From Candidatus Neomicrothrix sp. UBA7884 (GTDB lineage: Bacteria > Actinomycetota > Acidimicrobiia > Acidimicrobiales > MedAcidi-G1), in contig DLRQ01000047.1 in the NCBI GenBank assembly GCA_002501135.1, forward strand, positions 1 to 16,261: DNA of 16,261 nt, given 5' to 3'. The stretch's first letter is position 1. Every line of letters starts with the position of its first letter. The notes under the pieces were generated by a model, which saw only the letters and a list, made by a program, of their open reading frames with translations, ran no database searches and was not told the origin of the DNA. Positions 7,426 through 13,711 of the stretch are shown in pieces. The position numbers were made by a program, and so were the translations under genes.

Positions 7426-8259
7426 CTACCCGTCGGTGGCGACGATTGTCACAGTGCGCACCGTGACCTCGCGGGTCGGCCCACCACCATAGGGAGAGCT
7501 CGGATCGAGTTCGTAGAGGTCCATGATCTGCTCCAGCACGGCGAGGCCGGCCGCATCGGTGTTGCCGAACACGATGTAACTCCCCTGGCCGTCGAGACGC
7601 CCGACCTCGGGGCCTGACGAGAAGAAGAACTGGGCTCCGGAACTGTTGGGTCCGGCGGAGCGGGCCATTATGAGCTGCCCCGGTTCATAGGTGAAGGGTC
7701 CCAGCATCCCGTTATTCGACCGCCGGAACAGGCCACCCTCGTCGGCGATCGTGTAGCCGGGACCCCGGTCGGACCAGTCGTTTGTATGTGGTGCTCCGCC
7801 CTGGATGATTGCGATGGTCGGGTCCAGGCGGAACAGGAGGGTGTCGTCGTAGTAGCCGTAGTCGGCGAGCACGACGAAGTTGTTGGCCGTGTTCGGCGTT
7901 CGGGCGGTGTCGAGCACCACCTTGATCTCGCCCTCGGTCGTGTCGAACACAGCTGTATAGGTGGATGACGCATCCAGGCAGAACGGTGGCTGGTGCTCAA
8001 ACAGGAGAACCTGGCCGGCGGTCTTGTCGTGTGGAGGGCATTCGGTGGCAACGACAGTCGTGGCGGCAGGGGTCACCTGAGCCGTGCCGGCCTCGGTGGT
8101 GCCTCCGCTGTCGTCGCCGTCTGCAACGAATCCCATGACCGTGACCGTCACCAGGCTTCCCAGCATCACAAAGGCGAGGAGGCCTGCAAGCACGCGTGTT
8201 CGTGTCGAGAAACGCTCAGCTGCTGGCGGGCCTGCGGGACGACGGATCTTGTCTGCCAT
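7426..8259 (-). CDS. Membrane-anchored cyclophilin-type peptidyl-prolyl isomerase
   Basis: A 277-residue protein with a basic cytoplasmic N-terminus, one transmembrane segment (about 23-46, VLAGLLAFVMLGSLVTVTVMGF), a Thr/Ala/Gly-rich linker, and a cyclophilin domain from about residue 100. Core motifs are TAVFDTTEGEIKVVLDT, TANNFVVLADYGYYDDT, FRLDPTIAIIQGGAP and SSGAQFFF. The usual FHRV is altered to LFRLD, so the catalytic Arg is probably Arg144 with a one-residue shift. Cys74 and Cys94 may form a disulfide outside the membrane. It probably folds secreted proteins. The ATG at 8259 is 8 bases after a TAGGGT hexamer; an in-frame ATG six codons upstream at 8277 would overlap that promoter. aat follows. 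Confidence 0.88.
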   Translation of the reverse strand: MADKIRRPAGPPAAERFSTRTRVLAGLLAFVMLGSLVTVTVMGFVADGDDSGGTTEAGTAQVTPAATTVVATECPPHDKTAGQVLLFEHQPPFCLDASSTYTAVFDTTEGEIKVVLDTARTPNTANNFVVLADYGYYDDTLLFRLDPTIAIIQGGAPHTNDWSDRGPGYTIADEGGLFRRSNNGMLGPFTYEPGQLIMARSAGPNSSGAQFFFSSGPEVGRLDGQGSYIVFGNTDAAGLAVLEQIMDLYELDPSSPYGGGPTREVTVRTVTIVATDG

Positions 8260-8267
8260 GGATCGGC

Positions 8268-8273
8268 ACCCTA
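8268..8273 (-). promoter_or_regulatory. -10 element of the cyclophilin-aat unit
   Basis: TAGGGT on the minus strand, with an upstream TGT giving an extended -10, ends 8 bases before the ATG at 8259. It is divergent from the lysC promoter about 90 bases away. Confidence 0.5.
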
Positions 8274-8361
8274 ACAACGGGACGCCCCATCAGGACCCGC
8301 AGATGACCACGGGTGCGGTCCGAGACTGCAAATGGCCCACGGTCGGGTGGGGTGTCGCAGG

Positions 8362-8367
8362 TAGCGT
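8362..8367 (+). promoter_or_regulatory. -10 element of lysC
   Basis: TAGCGT ends 8 bases before the GTG start at 8376. No good -35 and no Shine-Dalgarno sequence are visible, as expected for a near-leaderless transcript. Confidence 0.45.
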
Positions 8368-8375
8368 TGTACCCC

Positions 8376-9593
8376 GTGGCACTGCTGGTACAGAAATTCG
8401 GTGGAACGGCGGTCGGCGACCCCGACCGCATCCGTGCCGTTGCTGACCACGTTGCCAGGACCGTGAGACAGGGCAACCAGGTGGTGCTCGTCGTTTCAGC
8501 AATGGGCAAGGAAACCGACAGCCTTCTGCGTCTCGCCGACGATGTCTCGTCCACCCACCCCGGCCGTGAGATGGACATGCTCATCACCGCCGGGGAGCGA
8601 AAGGCCATGGCACTCATGTGTATGGCCCTCCACGACCTGGACCTTCCCGCCGACTCGTTCACCGGCAGCCAGGCTGGCTTCCTCACCGACACCGAGCACC
8701 GGAACGCCAAGATCATCGAGGTCCGTCCGGAGCGCGTCAGGGCAGCCCTTGATGCAGGACGGATCCCGGTAGTCGGTGGATCCCAGGGTGTATCAACTGA
8801 CAACGACGTGACCTTCCTCGGTCGTGGTGGGTCCGACACCACTGCTGTTGCCCTGGCACACGCCCTCGACGCGGACGCCTGCGAGCTTTACACGGACGTA
8901 ACCGGAGTGTTCACCACCGACCCGCGTGTTGTCCCCGCGGCAAAGCGGATGGATCGGATCTCATTTGATGAGTTGTTGGAGATGACGGCTACAGGTTGTC
9001 CCAAGCCGGCGATGCGGTCGGTCGAGTATGCGCGTACCCACGGGGTACGCCTACACGTCCGGTCCGCGTTCACCTGGCAGGAGGGAACCTGGGTCGATGA
9101 GGAGGAACCCGACATGGAGCAGGCAATTATTTCGGCGGTCACCCACGACACGTCCGAGGCGAAGATGACGATCAGCGGTGTGCCTGACCAACCTGGCATC
9201 GCTGCCAGGGTCTTTCGCGAACTGGCAGGTGCCGGTATCAACGTCGACATGATCGTCCAGAACGTCTCAACCGAAGGGGTGACCGACATCTCCTTCACGG
9301 TGCCCCACGATGACCTTGGCATGGCCATGTCCACCGGTGGGTCCCTTGCAACCGAGATCGGGGCCGCCGGCGTAACGAGCGATGCCGCTATTGCCAGGGT
9401 CAGCGTGGTCGGTGCAGGTATGAGGACCAACCCGGGGGTGGCCGCCACCATGTTTGAGACCCTGGCCGACTGTGGCGTGAACATCCAGATGATCTCCACC
9501 TCGGCCATCCGGGTCAGCTGTGTTGTCTCCGAGGACCGTGCCGAGGACGCCGTCAAGGCACTGCACGAGAACTTCGGCCTCTCCGGTAACTGA
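8376..9593 (+). CDS. lysC: Aspartate kinase, alpha subunit
   Basis: Phosphorylates aspartate, the first step toward lysine, threonine, methionine and diaminopimelate. The 405-residue product starts MALLVQKFGGTAVGDP, with Ala12 where Ser is usual, and shows MDMLITAGER (67-76), FTGSQAGF, GGSQGVSTDNDVTFLGRGGSDTTA and LYTDVTGVFTTDPR in the kinase domain (1 to about 245). Two ACT domains follow (about 263-330 and 341-405), with VDMIVQNVS and VNIQMISTSAIRVS, the segments of concerted Lys/Thr feedback in actinobacterial enzymes. The GTG at 8376 is chosen because it begins the family sequence and follows a -10 element. An internal start encodes a beta subunit. asd follows only after two lipoprotein genes. 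Confidence 0.96.
   Translation: MALLVQKFGGTAVGDPDRIRAVADHVARTVRQGNQVVLVVSAMGKETDSLLRLADDVSSTHPGREMDMLITAGERKAMALMCMALHDLDLPADSFTGSQAGFLTDTEHRNAKIIEVRPERVRAALDAGRIPVVGGSQGVSTDNDVTFLGRGGSDTTAVALAHALDADACELYTDVTGVFTTDPRVVPAAKRMDRISFDELLEMTATGCPKPAMRSVEYARTHGVRLHVRSAFTWQEGTWVDEEEPDMEQAIISAVTHDTSEAKMTISGVPDQPGIAARVFRELAGAGINVDMIVQNVSTEGVTDISFTVPHDDLGMAMSTGGSLATEIGAAGVTSDAAIARVSVVGAGMRTNPGVAATMFETLADCGVNIQMISTSAIRVSCVVSEDRAEDAVKALHENFGLSGN
9099..9105 (+). promoter_or_regulatory. Internal Shine-Dalgarno site of lysC beta
   Basis: GAGGAGG, 8 bases before an in-frame ATG at 9114. It is the strongest ribosome-binding site I noticed in the window and lies inside the lysC coding region. Confidence 0.65.
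9114..9593 (+). CDS. lysC: Aspartate kinase beta subunit from an internal start in lysC
   Basis: Same frame as lysC, giving a 159-residue product that is almost purely the two regulatory ACT domains. It starts at Met247 in PDMEQAIISAVTHDTSEAK. Corynebacterium glutamicum lysC makes its beta subunit from an internal start at the corresponding place (MEEAVLTG, by memory), forming an alpha2-beta2 feedback-sensitive enzyme. GAGGAGG at ideal spacing supports real initiation here. The alternative is that the site reflects only an acidic Glu-Glu-Glu run coded by GAGGAGGAA. Confidence 0.65.
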   Translation: MEQAIISAVTHDTSEAKMTISGVPDQPGIAARVFRELAGAGINVDMIVQNVSTEGVTDISFTVPHDDLGMAMSTGGSLATEIGAAGVTSDAAIARVSVVGAGMRTNPGVAATMFETLADCGVNIQMISTSAIRVSCVVSEDRAEDAVKALHENFGLSGN

Positions 9594-9645
9594 CAACCCG
9601 GCCCGGACCACACCGACTTTGCGAGCCGCCGTCGGGCTTGGGTTG
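9594..9645. repeat. Imperfect hairpin after lysC
   Basis: CAACCC (9594-9599) with GCCCG (9601-9605) can pair with CGGGC (9633-9637) and GGGTTG (9640-9645), leaving a small internal loop and a 27-base apical loop. It begins at the first base after the lysC stop and ends before the next promoter. A weak terminator is possible; there is no T-run. Confidence 0.3.
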
Positions 9646-9653
9646 ATCACCCG

Positions 9654-9659
9654 TACCCT
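9654..9659 (+). promoter_or_regulatory. -10 element of the first lipoprotein gene
   Basis: TACCCT ends exactly 7 bases before the ATG at 9667, consistent with a leaderless transcript separate from lysC. Confidence 0.5.
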
Positions 9660-9666
9660 GCCCGGC

Positions 9667-10743
9667 ATGTCCACTGCGGTGAAGTTCGGAGCCAGGATGG
9701 TGGCAGTCATGTTGGTCCTGGCTGCATCCGCCTCGGCATGTGGAGCCGACCAGCCCCTATCCGATGAGGGCCAGGTGGCTACGACAGCACAGGCCACCTC
9801 CACTACTGCTGTCCACACGATCACCACCGCTGCCTCGGGCGATGTCCGGGAACGGTTCATGACCGGTGCGGCCGGCTCCGACTCGGTTCTCGGAAACCTC
9901 CGTGACGCCGACCTCGGGTGTGTGGCGGACCACCTGCTCGCATCGCTCGATCCCGATGAGGTGCTCGCCCTGTCGGCCCTCGGACCCTTGCCCGAACAGG
10001 CCGAGCTGACCGTTGCCGCCCTCGAGGCATGCGACCTGGTTTTGAGCCTGGTAGGCCAGGGAATGGTTGAAGCATTCGCCGACGACCCCGGCCTACCGGT
10101 TCTTGACGTCGAATGCCTGCTGGATGGCGTTACCTCAGGCGATCTGGTGCCCGTGCTCGAGGCGCAGTTTGAGGATCCCTTCGGAGTGGGCCTTGAGGAC
10201 CGGGAAATGACGATCCTCCTGGCAAGGACCCCGATCATGGGGAACCTCATGCGCTGCCGCCTTGAGGCAATGGTTGCCGCATCAGGCTCAGACCTCCCCG
10301 AGTTCTGTTTCGGCCTGGCCGATCAGGTGGCGGTGATGATGACCGCCGTGATCGAGGTGGACGTCAGCGGTGGAGACCTCACCGACCCGTCGGTTCTGGT
10401 CGACCTGCTTGCGATGTCAGACGACATCTTCGTGTGGCTCGCAGACGAGGTCTCGACCGCCCAGAAGGCCGATGCCGTCCAGGTGAGAGATGCCACGACC
10501 CAGATCGCCGACATCATGGCTGAGGCACTCGCGGAGATAGACGGCCAGTCCACCGAGGACGAGGCGTTGGCTGCGGTCTTTGCCGCCATGGCCCGGGTCC
10601 AGGCCGAGGTTGCCACCGACGACGTCGACCTGGACGCCGCCTCGGCGCGGCTTAGGGCACACGTGGTCTCCCGTTGCGGGCAGGCGGGCTCGGCGCTGTT
10701 CGACCTGATTGCCGGTGTCACCGGCAGCCCTCTCGCAGCCTGA
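9667..10743 (+). CDS. Predicted lipoprotein with Cys-paired repeats, function unknown
   Basis: I do not recognise a named family. The 358-residue protein has a lipoprotein signal: positively charged N-terminus, hydrophobic MVAVMLVLAASASA, then lipobox Cys25. A Thr/Ala/Ser-rich linker follows (about 36-57). The exported part is mostly helical and acidic. Residues about 78-125 (Cys85, Cys122) and 145-200 (Cys150, Cys197) look like two related Cys-bounded repeats, each opening Cys-(V/L)-x-D. The C-terminal domain (about 209-350, Cys214 and Cys337) resembles the whole exported domain of the next gene's product. The frame is open upstream into lysC, but the ATG at 9667 gives the signal peptide and follows a -10 by 7 bases. 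Probably on the outer face of the membrane; a structural or binding role is more likely than catalysis. Confidence 0.8.
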   Translation: MSTAVKFGARMVAVMLVLAASASACGADQPLSDEGQVATTAQATSTTAVHTITTAASGDVRERFMTGAAGSDSVLGNLRDADLGCVADHLLASLDPDEVLALSALGPLPEQAELTVAALEACDLVLSLVGQGMVEAFADDPGLPVLDVECLLDGVTSGDLVPVLEAQFEDPFGVGLEDREMTILLARTPIMGNLMRCRLEAMVAASGSDLPEFCFGLADQVAVMMTAVIEVDVSGGDLTDPSVLVDLLAMSDDIFVWLADEVSTAQKADAVQVRDATTQIADIMAEALAEIDGQSTEDEALAAVFAAMARVQAEVATDDVDLDAASARLRAHVVSRCGQAGSALFDLIAGVTGSPLAA

Positions 10744-10768
10744 TCACAGATGGTCCGGTGATGGGATC

Positions 10769-11413
10769 GTGAAGGTTCCCGGAGTCATCCTGCTGGTCGT
10801 GGTCCTCGTGGCCTCGGCCTGTGCAGAGGTGGCGGTGACAGACGACCTGGCGGTTGTGACGCCCTCGACATCGCCGGCCACGACCACGTCCCGACCGAAC
10901 GCACCCGCTTCCACCCACACGACCATCTTCGAAACGGTCCCGGCTGAGGCCGCGGTCGAAGAGGAGGAACGGTTCACGGACCTGCCTGAGGCCTCGGCGG
11001 AGTTCTGCGCCGATCTGGCAACCGAAACCGGACAGTTGACCGTGCAGATCGAGGGCCTGCTGGCCGACGGTCCCGGGAACGAGGCACGCAACCTCCACGC
11101 CCTGCTTTCCGTGTCAGGAGAGCTGCTGGTCTGGACCGCCCGGAATGCACCCCTCGGAATGGCTGTCGACGTGGGCCTGCTCCGGAGCGTGTACTCAGAT
11201 GTCGGCGCCGTGCTCGACAGGCTCGATCCCGACGGCGTCACCCTCGATGAGTTGCGGGGCGAGCTGTTTACCGTCATGTTCGAATCCCCGATGGCCAATG
11301 CCGAGGCGTTGGATCGTTCGGCCCAACGTCTCTCAGCGTTTGTCAGGCAGTCCTGCGGCACGGGCTACCCCCTCATGGACACCTTCGCAGACCTGTTTTC
11401 CACAGGGCGGTAG
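10769..11413 (+). CDS. Predicted lipoprotein, paralogous to the preceding one, function unknown
   Basis: A 214-residue protein from a GTG start, with a short signal VKVPGVILLVVVLVASAC and lipobox Cys18, then a Thr/Ser/Pro-rich linker (about 24-60), an acidic stretch and a helical domain (about 72-210). Shared features with the C-terminal domain of its neighbour are EFCxxLA at the start (Cys80), LLxxS then VWxA near the middle, and RLxAxVxxxCG near the end (Cys196), with similar Cys-to-Cys spacing (116 versus 123). Other in-frame starts do not give a signal peptide. It begins 25 bases after the neighbour's stop, so it is probably co-transcribed and arose by domain duplication. No known activity motif is visible. 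Confidence 0.78.
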   Translation: MKVPGVILLVVVLVASACAEVAVTDDLAVVTPSTSPATTTSRPNAPASTHTTIFETVPAEAAVEEEERFTDLPEASAEFCADLATETGQLTVQIEGLLADGPGNEARNLHALLSVSGELLVWTARNAPLGMAVDVGLLRSVYSDVGAVLDRLDPDGVTLDELRGELFTVMFESPMANAEALDRSAQRLSAFVRQSCGTGYPLMDTFADLFSTGR

Positions 11414-11444
11414 ACGCGTGCAGGTGGCATCGAACCTGACCAAT

Positions 11445-11470
11445 CTGATGACCGACCCCAGAATCGTCAG
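11445..11470. terminator. Hairpin between the second lipoprotein gene and asd
   Basis: CTGATGA (11445-11451) pairs with TCGTCAG (11464-11470) with one G-T pair, flanked further out by GCAGGT (11420-11425) and ACCTGC (11481-11486), which are also complementary. It lies in the 92-base gap ahead of the asd -10 element. It could end the lipoprotein transcript; no T-run is present. Confidence 0.3.
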
Positions 11471-11492
11471 GCCCACACCGACCTGCCAGCGG

Positions 11493-11498
11493 TAGCCT
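11493..11498 (+). promoter_or_regulatory. -10 element of asd
   Basis: TAGCCT ends exactly 7 bases before the asd GTG at 11506, consistent with leaderless transcription separate from lysC. Confidence 0.5.
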
Positions 11499-11505
11499 TC
11501 TGGTC

Positions 11506-12531
11506 GTGAACATCGCGCTTGTAGGAGCAACAGGGCAGGTGGGTGGCGTAATGCGCACCCTTCTCGACGAGCGCGGGGTGTCCGTAGGCGACCTTCGCTT
11601 CTTCGCCTCAGCCAGATCGGCCGGCAGCACCATTGTCTGGCAGGACCGCCAGATCGTGGTCGAGGACACCGCAACGGCCGACTGGTCGGGAATCGATCTG
11701 GCGCTTGTCAGCGCCGGAAAGACGGCTTCGCTCGAGCACGCGCCGAAAATGGCAGCGGCCGGTGTGACGGTCATAGACAACTCATCCGGCTGGAGGATGG
11801 ACCCGGACGTGCCGCTGGTGGTCCCCGAGGTGAACGCCCACGCTCTCGACAACATTCCCAGAGGGATAGTCGCCAACCCGAACTGCACGACCATGGCGGC
11901 CATGCCGGTGCTCTCGCCCCTTCACAACGAAGCCGGCCTGGAAGCCCTGCTGGTGAGCACCTACCAGGCCGTATCGGGTGCGGGCCTGTCCGGCGTAGAG
12001 GAACTGTCAGGACAGGTCGAGGCCGTGATCGGAGATGCCGCCTCTCTGACCCACGACGGCAGGGCCGTGTCGTTTCCAGCGCACGACTCTTTCCCCGGCA
12101 CGATCGCATTCAACGTCCTGCCGCATGCCGGCTCGTTTGTCGACGATGGCCGTGGCGAGACCGACGAGGAGCAAAAGCTCCGCAACGAGAGCCGAAAGAT
12201 CCTTGAGATCCCCAACCTCATGGTTTCGGGGACATGCGTTCGAGTTCCGGTGTTCACCGGGCATTCGCTGGCCATCAACGCCCGCTTCGAGAGGCCGGTA
12301 AGCCCTGAGAGGGCGACCGAGCTGTTGGCCGACGCACCCGGTGTGTCCCTGGCCAACGTGCCGACCCCGCTTGATGCGGCTGGAGTGGACCCGACAATCG
12401 TGGGCCGGATACGTTGTGATGAGACCGTCGAACACGGCCTGGCGTTGTTCCTGTCAGGCGACAACCTGCGCAAGGGCGCCGCCCTGAACGCCATCCAGAT
12501 CGCCGAGGAACTGATACGCCGCAGGGCCTGA
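11506..12531 (+). CDS. asd: Aspartate-semialdehyde dehydrogenase
   Basis: Reduces aspartyl phosphate to aspartate semialdehyde with NADPH, the step after LysC. The 341-residue protein shows the nucleotide loop GATGQVGG (7-14), the substrate phosphate region FFASARSAG (32-40), the active-site Cys127 in ANPNCTTM, Gln154 in STYQAVSGAG, Arg246 in CVRVPVFTGHS and His253 as the general acid-base. Length and motif spacing are normal. The GTG start at 11506 begins MNIALVGATG and follows a -10 hexamer by 7 bases, with no Shine-Dalgarno sequence. In corynebacteria asd directly follows lysC; here two lipoprotein genes lie between them. It converges on the MazG-like gene with 23 bases between stop codons. 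Confidence 0.96.
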   Translation: MNIALVGATGQVGGVMRTLLDERGVSVGDLRFFASARSAGSTIVWQDRQIVVEDTATADWSGIDLALVSAGKTASLEHAPKMAAAGVTVIDNSSGWRMDPDVPLVVPEVNAHALDNIPRGIVANPNCTTMAAMPVLSPLHNEAGLEALLVSTYQAVSGAGLSGVEELSGQVEAVIGDAASLTHDGRAVSFPAHDSFPGTIAFNVLPHAGSFVDDGRGETDEEQKLRNESRKILEIPNLMVSGTCVRVPVFTGHSLAINARFERPVSPERATELLADAPGVSLANVPTPLDAAGVDPTIVGRIRCDETVEHGLALFLSGDNLRKGAALNAIQIAEELIRRRA

Positions 12532-12554
12532 TCGGGCAGCGGTGCATTCCGGGG

Positions 12555-12806
12555 TCACGGCGGGTTGGTTACGTACCTCTGCATCGCATCGTCGAGCGAC
12601 AGGTCCATCTGGTTGGCGAGGCTCGCCAGCCAGGCCAGCACATCGCCCAGCTCGTGCAACTGCTCGGCGGGTGAGCCCTTCCGAACGGCCTGGGCCAGTT
12701 CACCCATCTCCTCACAGAGCCAGGCCACGGTGGGGGCGACGCCACGCTCACGGTCAGCCTCGCCGTAGAGGTGTTCAACCAGGTCCTGAACCTCAGCCAA
12801 CTCCAT
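12555..12806 (-). CDS. MazG-like nucleotide pyrophosphohydrolase
   Basis: An 83-residue protein of the all-alpha NTP pyrophosphatase superfamily, which hydrolyses (d)NTPs to monophosphates and pyrophosphate, often to clear aberrant nucleotides. The metal motif is visible: EEMGEL with Glu32, Glu33 and Glu36, then HELGDVLAWL with Glu52 and Asp55, followed by the typical helix ending with LDDAMQRY. It is a single-domain short form, near the size of MazG-like and HisE-related proteins rather than full MazG. The ATG is 7 bases after a TACGGT hexamer. Substrate is not predictable from sequence; a phosphoribosyl-ATP pyrophosphatase role is not supported by neighbours. Confidence 0.85.
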   Translation of the reverse strand: MELAEVQDLVEHLYGEADRERGVAPTVAWLCEEMGELAQAVRKGSPAEQLHELGDVLAWLASLANQMDLSLDDAMQRYVTNPP

Positions 12807-12813
12807 GTCGCAG

Positions 12814-12819
12814 ACCGTA
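12814..12819 (-). promoter_or_regulatory. -10 element of the MazG-like gene
   Basis: TACGGT on the minus strand ends 7 bases before the ATG at 12806, consistent with a leaderless transcript. No clear -35. Confidence 0.45.
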
Positions 12820-12871
12820 CGGCCTGGCGTTTCACGGCCCGGGTATCCCCGTCGTGGAACCGGCCGTGGCC

Positions 12872-12877
12872 CACACT
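12872..12877 (+). promoter_or_regulatory. Degenerate -10 candidate for the small unknown gene
   Basis: CACACT ends 7 bases before the ATG at 12885. It keeps the key A at position 2 and T at position 6 but not the first T. Supported by position alone, by analogy with other genes here. Confidence 0.2.
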
Positions 12878-12884
12878 CTTGGCG

Positions 12885-13190
12885 ATGTTGACCGATGCTG
12901 ACGCCACCAACGTGCTGCGCGCTCTCGACGCCCTCGACGAGTTGGAGACAGCGGCGCTCAAGCTGGTGCGAGCCGAGTTGGCCTGCGGTCCGGTGATCGA
13001 CGGGCTGGTAGCCGATCCGCTCACAGAGGGATCACGCATCGACCTGCTCTGTCTGGCTGACACGGTCGCAGCCGACCTGCTGTCGGTCGTGGGAAGGTCA
13101 CGCTCGCTTCGGACCATGGTCGAGGCGGCGCCGGCCAGCTCAGCGCGCGACGCCCTCGCCGAGCACCTGGCCGGAAGCGACAGCGCTTGA
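12885..13190 (+). CDS. Small helical protein of unknown function
   Basis: A 101-residue protein I do not recognise. It is predicted helical and acidic, with heptad-like leucine/alanine spacing in the first 35 residues (VLRALDALDELETAALKLV) and a middle segment DLLCLADTVAADLLSVV. There are two Cys (positions 34 and 56), no signal peptide and no membrane segment. The frame stays open upstream to 12771, but that part overlaps the divergent MazG-like gene, so the ATG at 12885 is preferred; ATGs or GTGs further in are less likely. It is divergent from the MazG-like gene and converges on the YbaK-type gene. Coding is supported by G+C-rich third positions and the good fit between neighbours. Confidence 0.6.
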   Translation: MLTDADATNVLRALDALDELETAALKLVRAELACGPVIDGLVADPLTEGSRIDLLCLADTVAADLLSVVGRSRSLRTMVEAAPASSARDALAEHLAGSDSA

Positions 13191-13213
13191 CCGGGTTGCC
13201 GCTGTACCGGTCA
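13188..13213. terminator. Hairpin that includes both convergent stop codons
   Basis: TGACCGG (13188-13194) pairs with CCGGTCA (13207-13213) around a 12-base loop. The left arm starts with the stop codon of the small unknown gene and the right arm ends with the stop codon (minus strand) of the YbaK-type gene. It could act as a terminator in both directions, though neither side has a T-run. Confidence 0.4.
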
Positions 13214-13708
13214 GTTGGGGGTGACCGACCGGGCGAGGTCCTCGACCACCTCGGCACCTGACAGGGCGAGAAGGCCTGTTGGCGCGAGGCGGATCTTGCG
13301 GTCACGTGAGCCTCCACCAATGACGACGCTCACCCGTTGCATGACCTGGGAGTCGATCCAGATCGATACCGGGCTGGGAAGGCCGAACGGGGTGACACCG
13401 CCGATGAGCATTCCCGTCAGTTCGGTGGTCTCATCGGCGCCGGCGAAGGAGGCCTTGCGGGTTCCAAGCCGCTTTCTGACGACGCCGTTCACATCCAGCC
13501 TGCAGGTTGCCAGGACAAGGCAGAGCGCGTACGGGCGGTGATCGGCCTTGCCGGCCACGAGTATTGCGTTCGCCGAATCGGCCGGGTCAACGCCGTAGGC
13601 CTCGCAGAAGAGTGCCGTGTCAGCCAGGTCGGGGTCGCAGGCCATCACCTCGTGTTTAAGGCCGAGGGCGGCCAGGTGGTCGAGGACCGGGTCGTCTGTA
13701 TTGGCCAT
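13211..13708 (-). CDS. YbaK/EbsC-family protein, probable aminoacyl-tRNA deacylase
   Basis: A 165-residue protein of the YbaK/ProX trans-editing family, whose members hydrolyse mischarged tRNAs. Family landmarks are LDVNGVVRKRLGTRKASFA (71-89), ELTGMLIGGVTPFGLP (96-111), a strand VSIWIDSQVM (114-123) and VIGGGSRDRKIRL (129-141). At the place where YbaK and ProX carry the catalytic Lys (usually Lys-[ST]-L), the sequence is SANAILVAGK, with Asn47, so the mechanism or substrate may differ. I recall an actinobacterial subfamily with this SANxxVVAxK form, so it is not necessarily inactive. The ATG follows the transporter stop by 3 bases, so the two genes are surely one transcript. Confidence 0.85.
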   Translation of the reverse strand: MANTDDPVLDHLAALGLKHEVMACDPDLADTALFCEAYGVDPADSANAILVAGKADHRPYALCLVLATCRLDVNGVVRKRLGTRKASFAGADETTELTGMLIGGVTPFGLPSPVSIWIDSQVMQRVSVVIGGGSRDRKIRLAPTGLLALSGAEVVEDLARSVTPN

Positions 13709-13711
13709 TGT

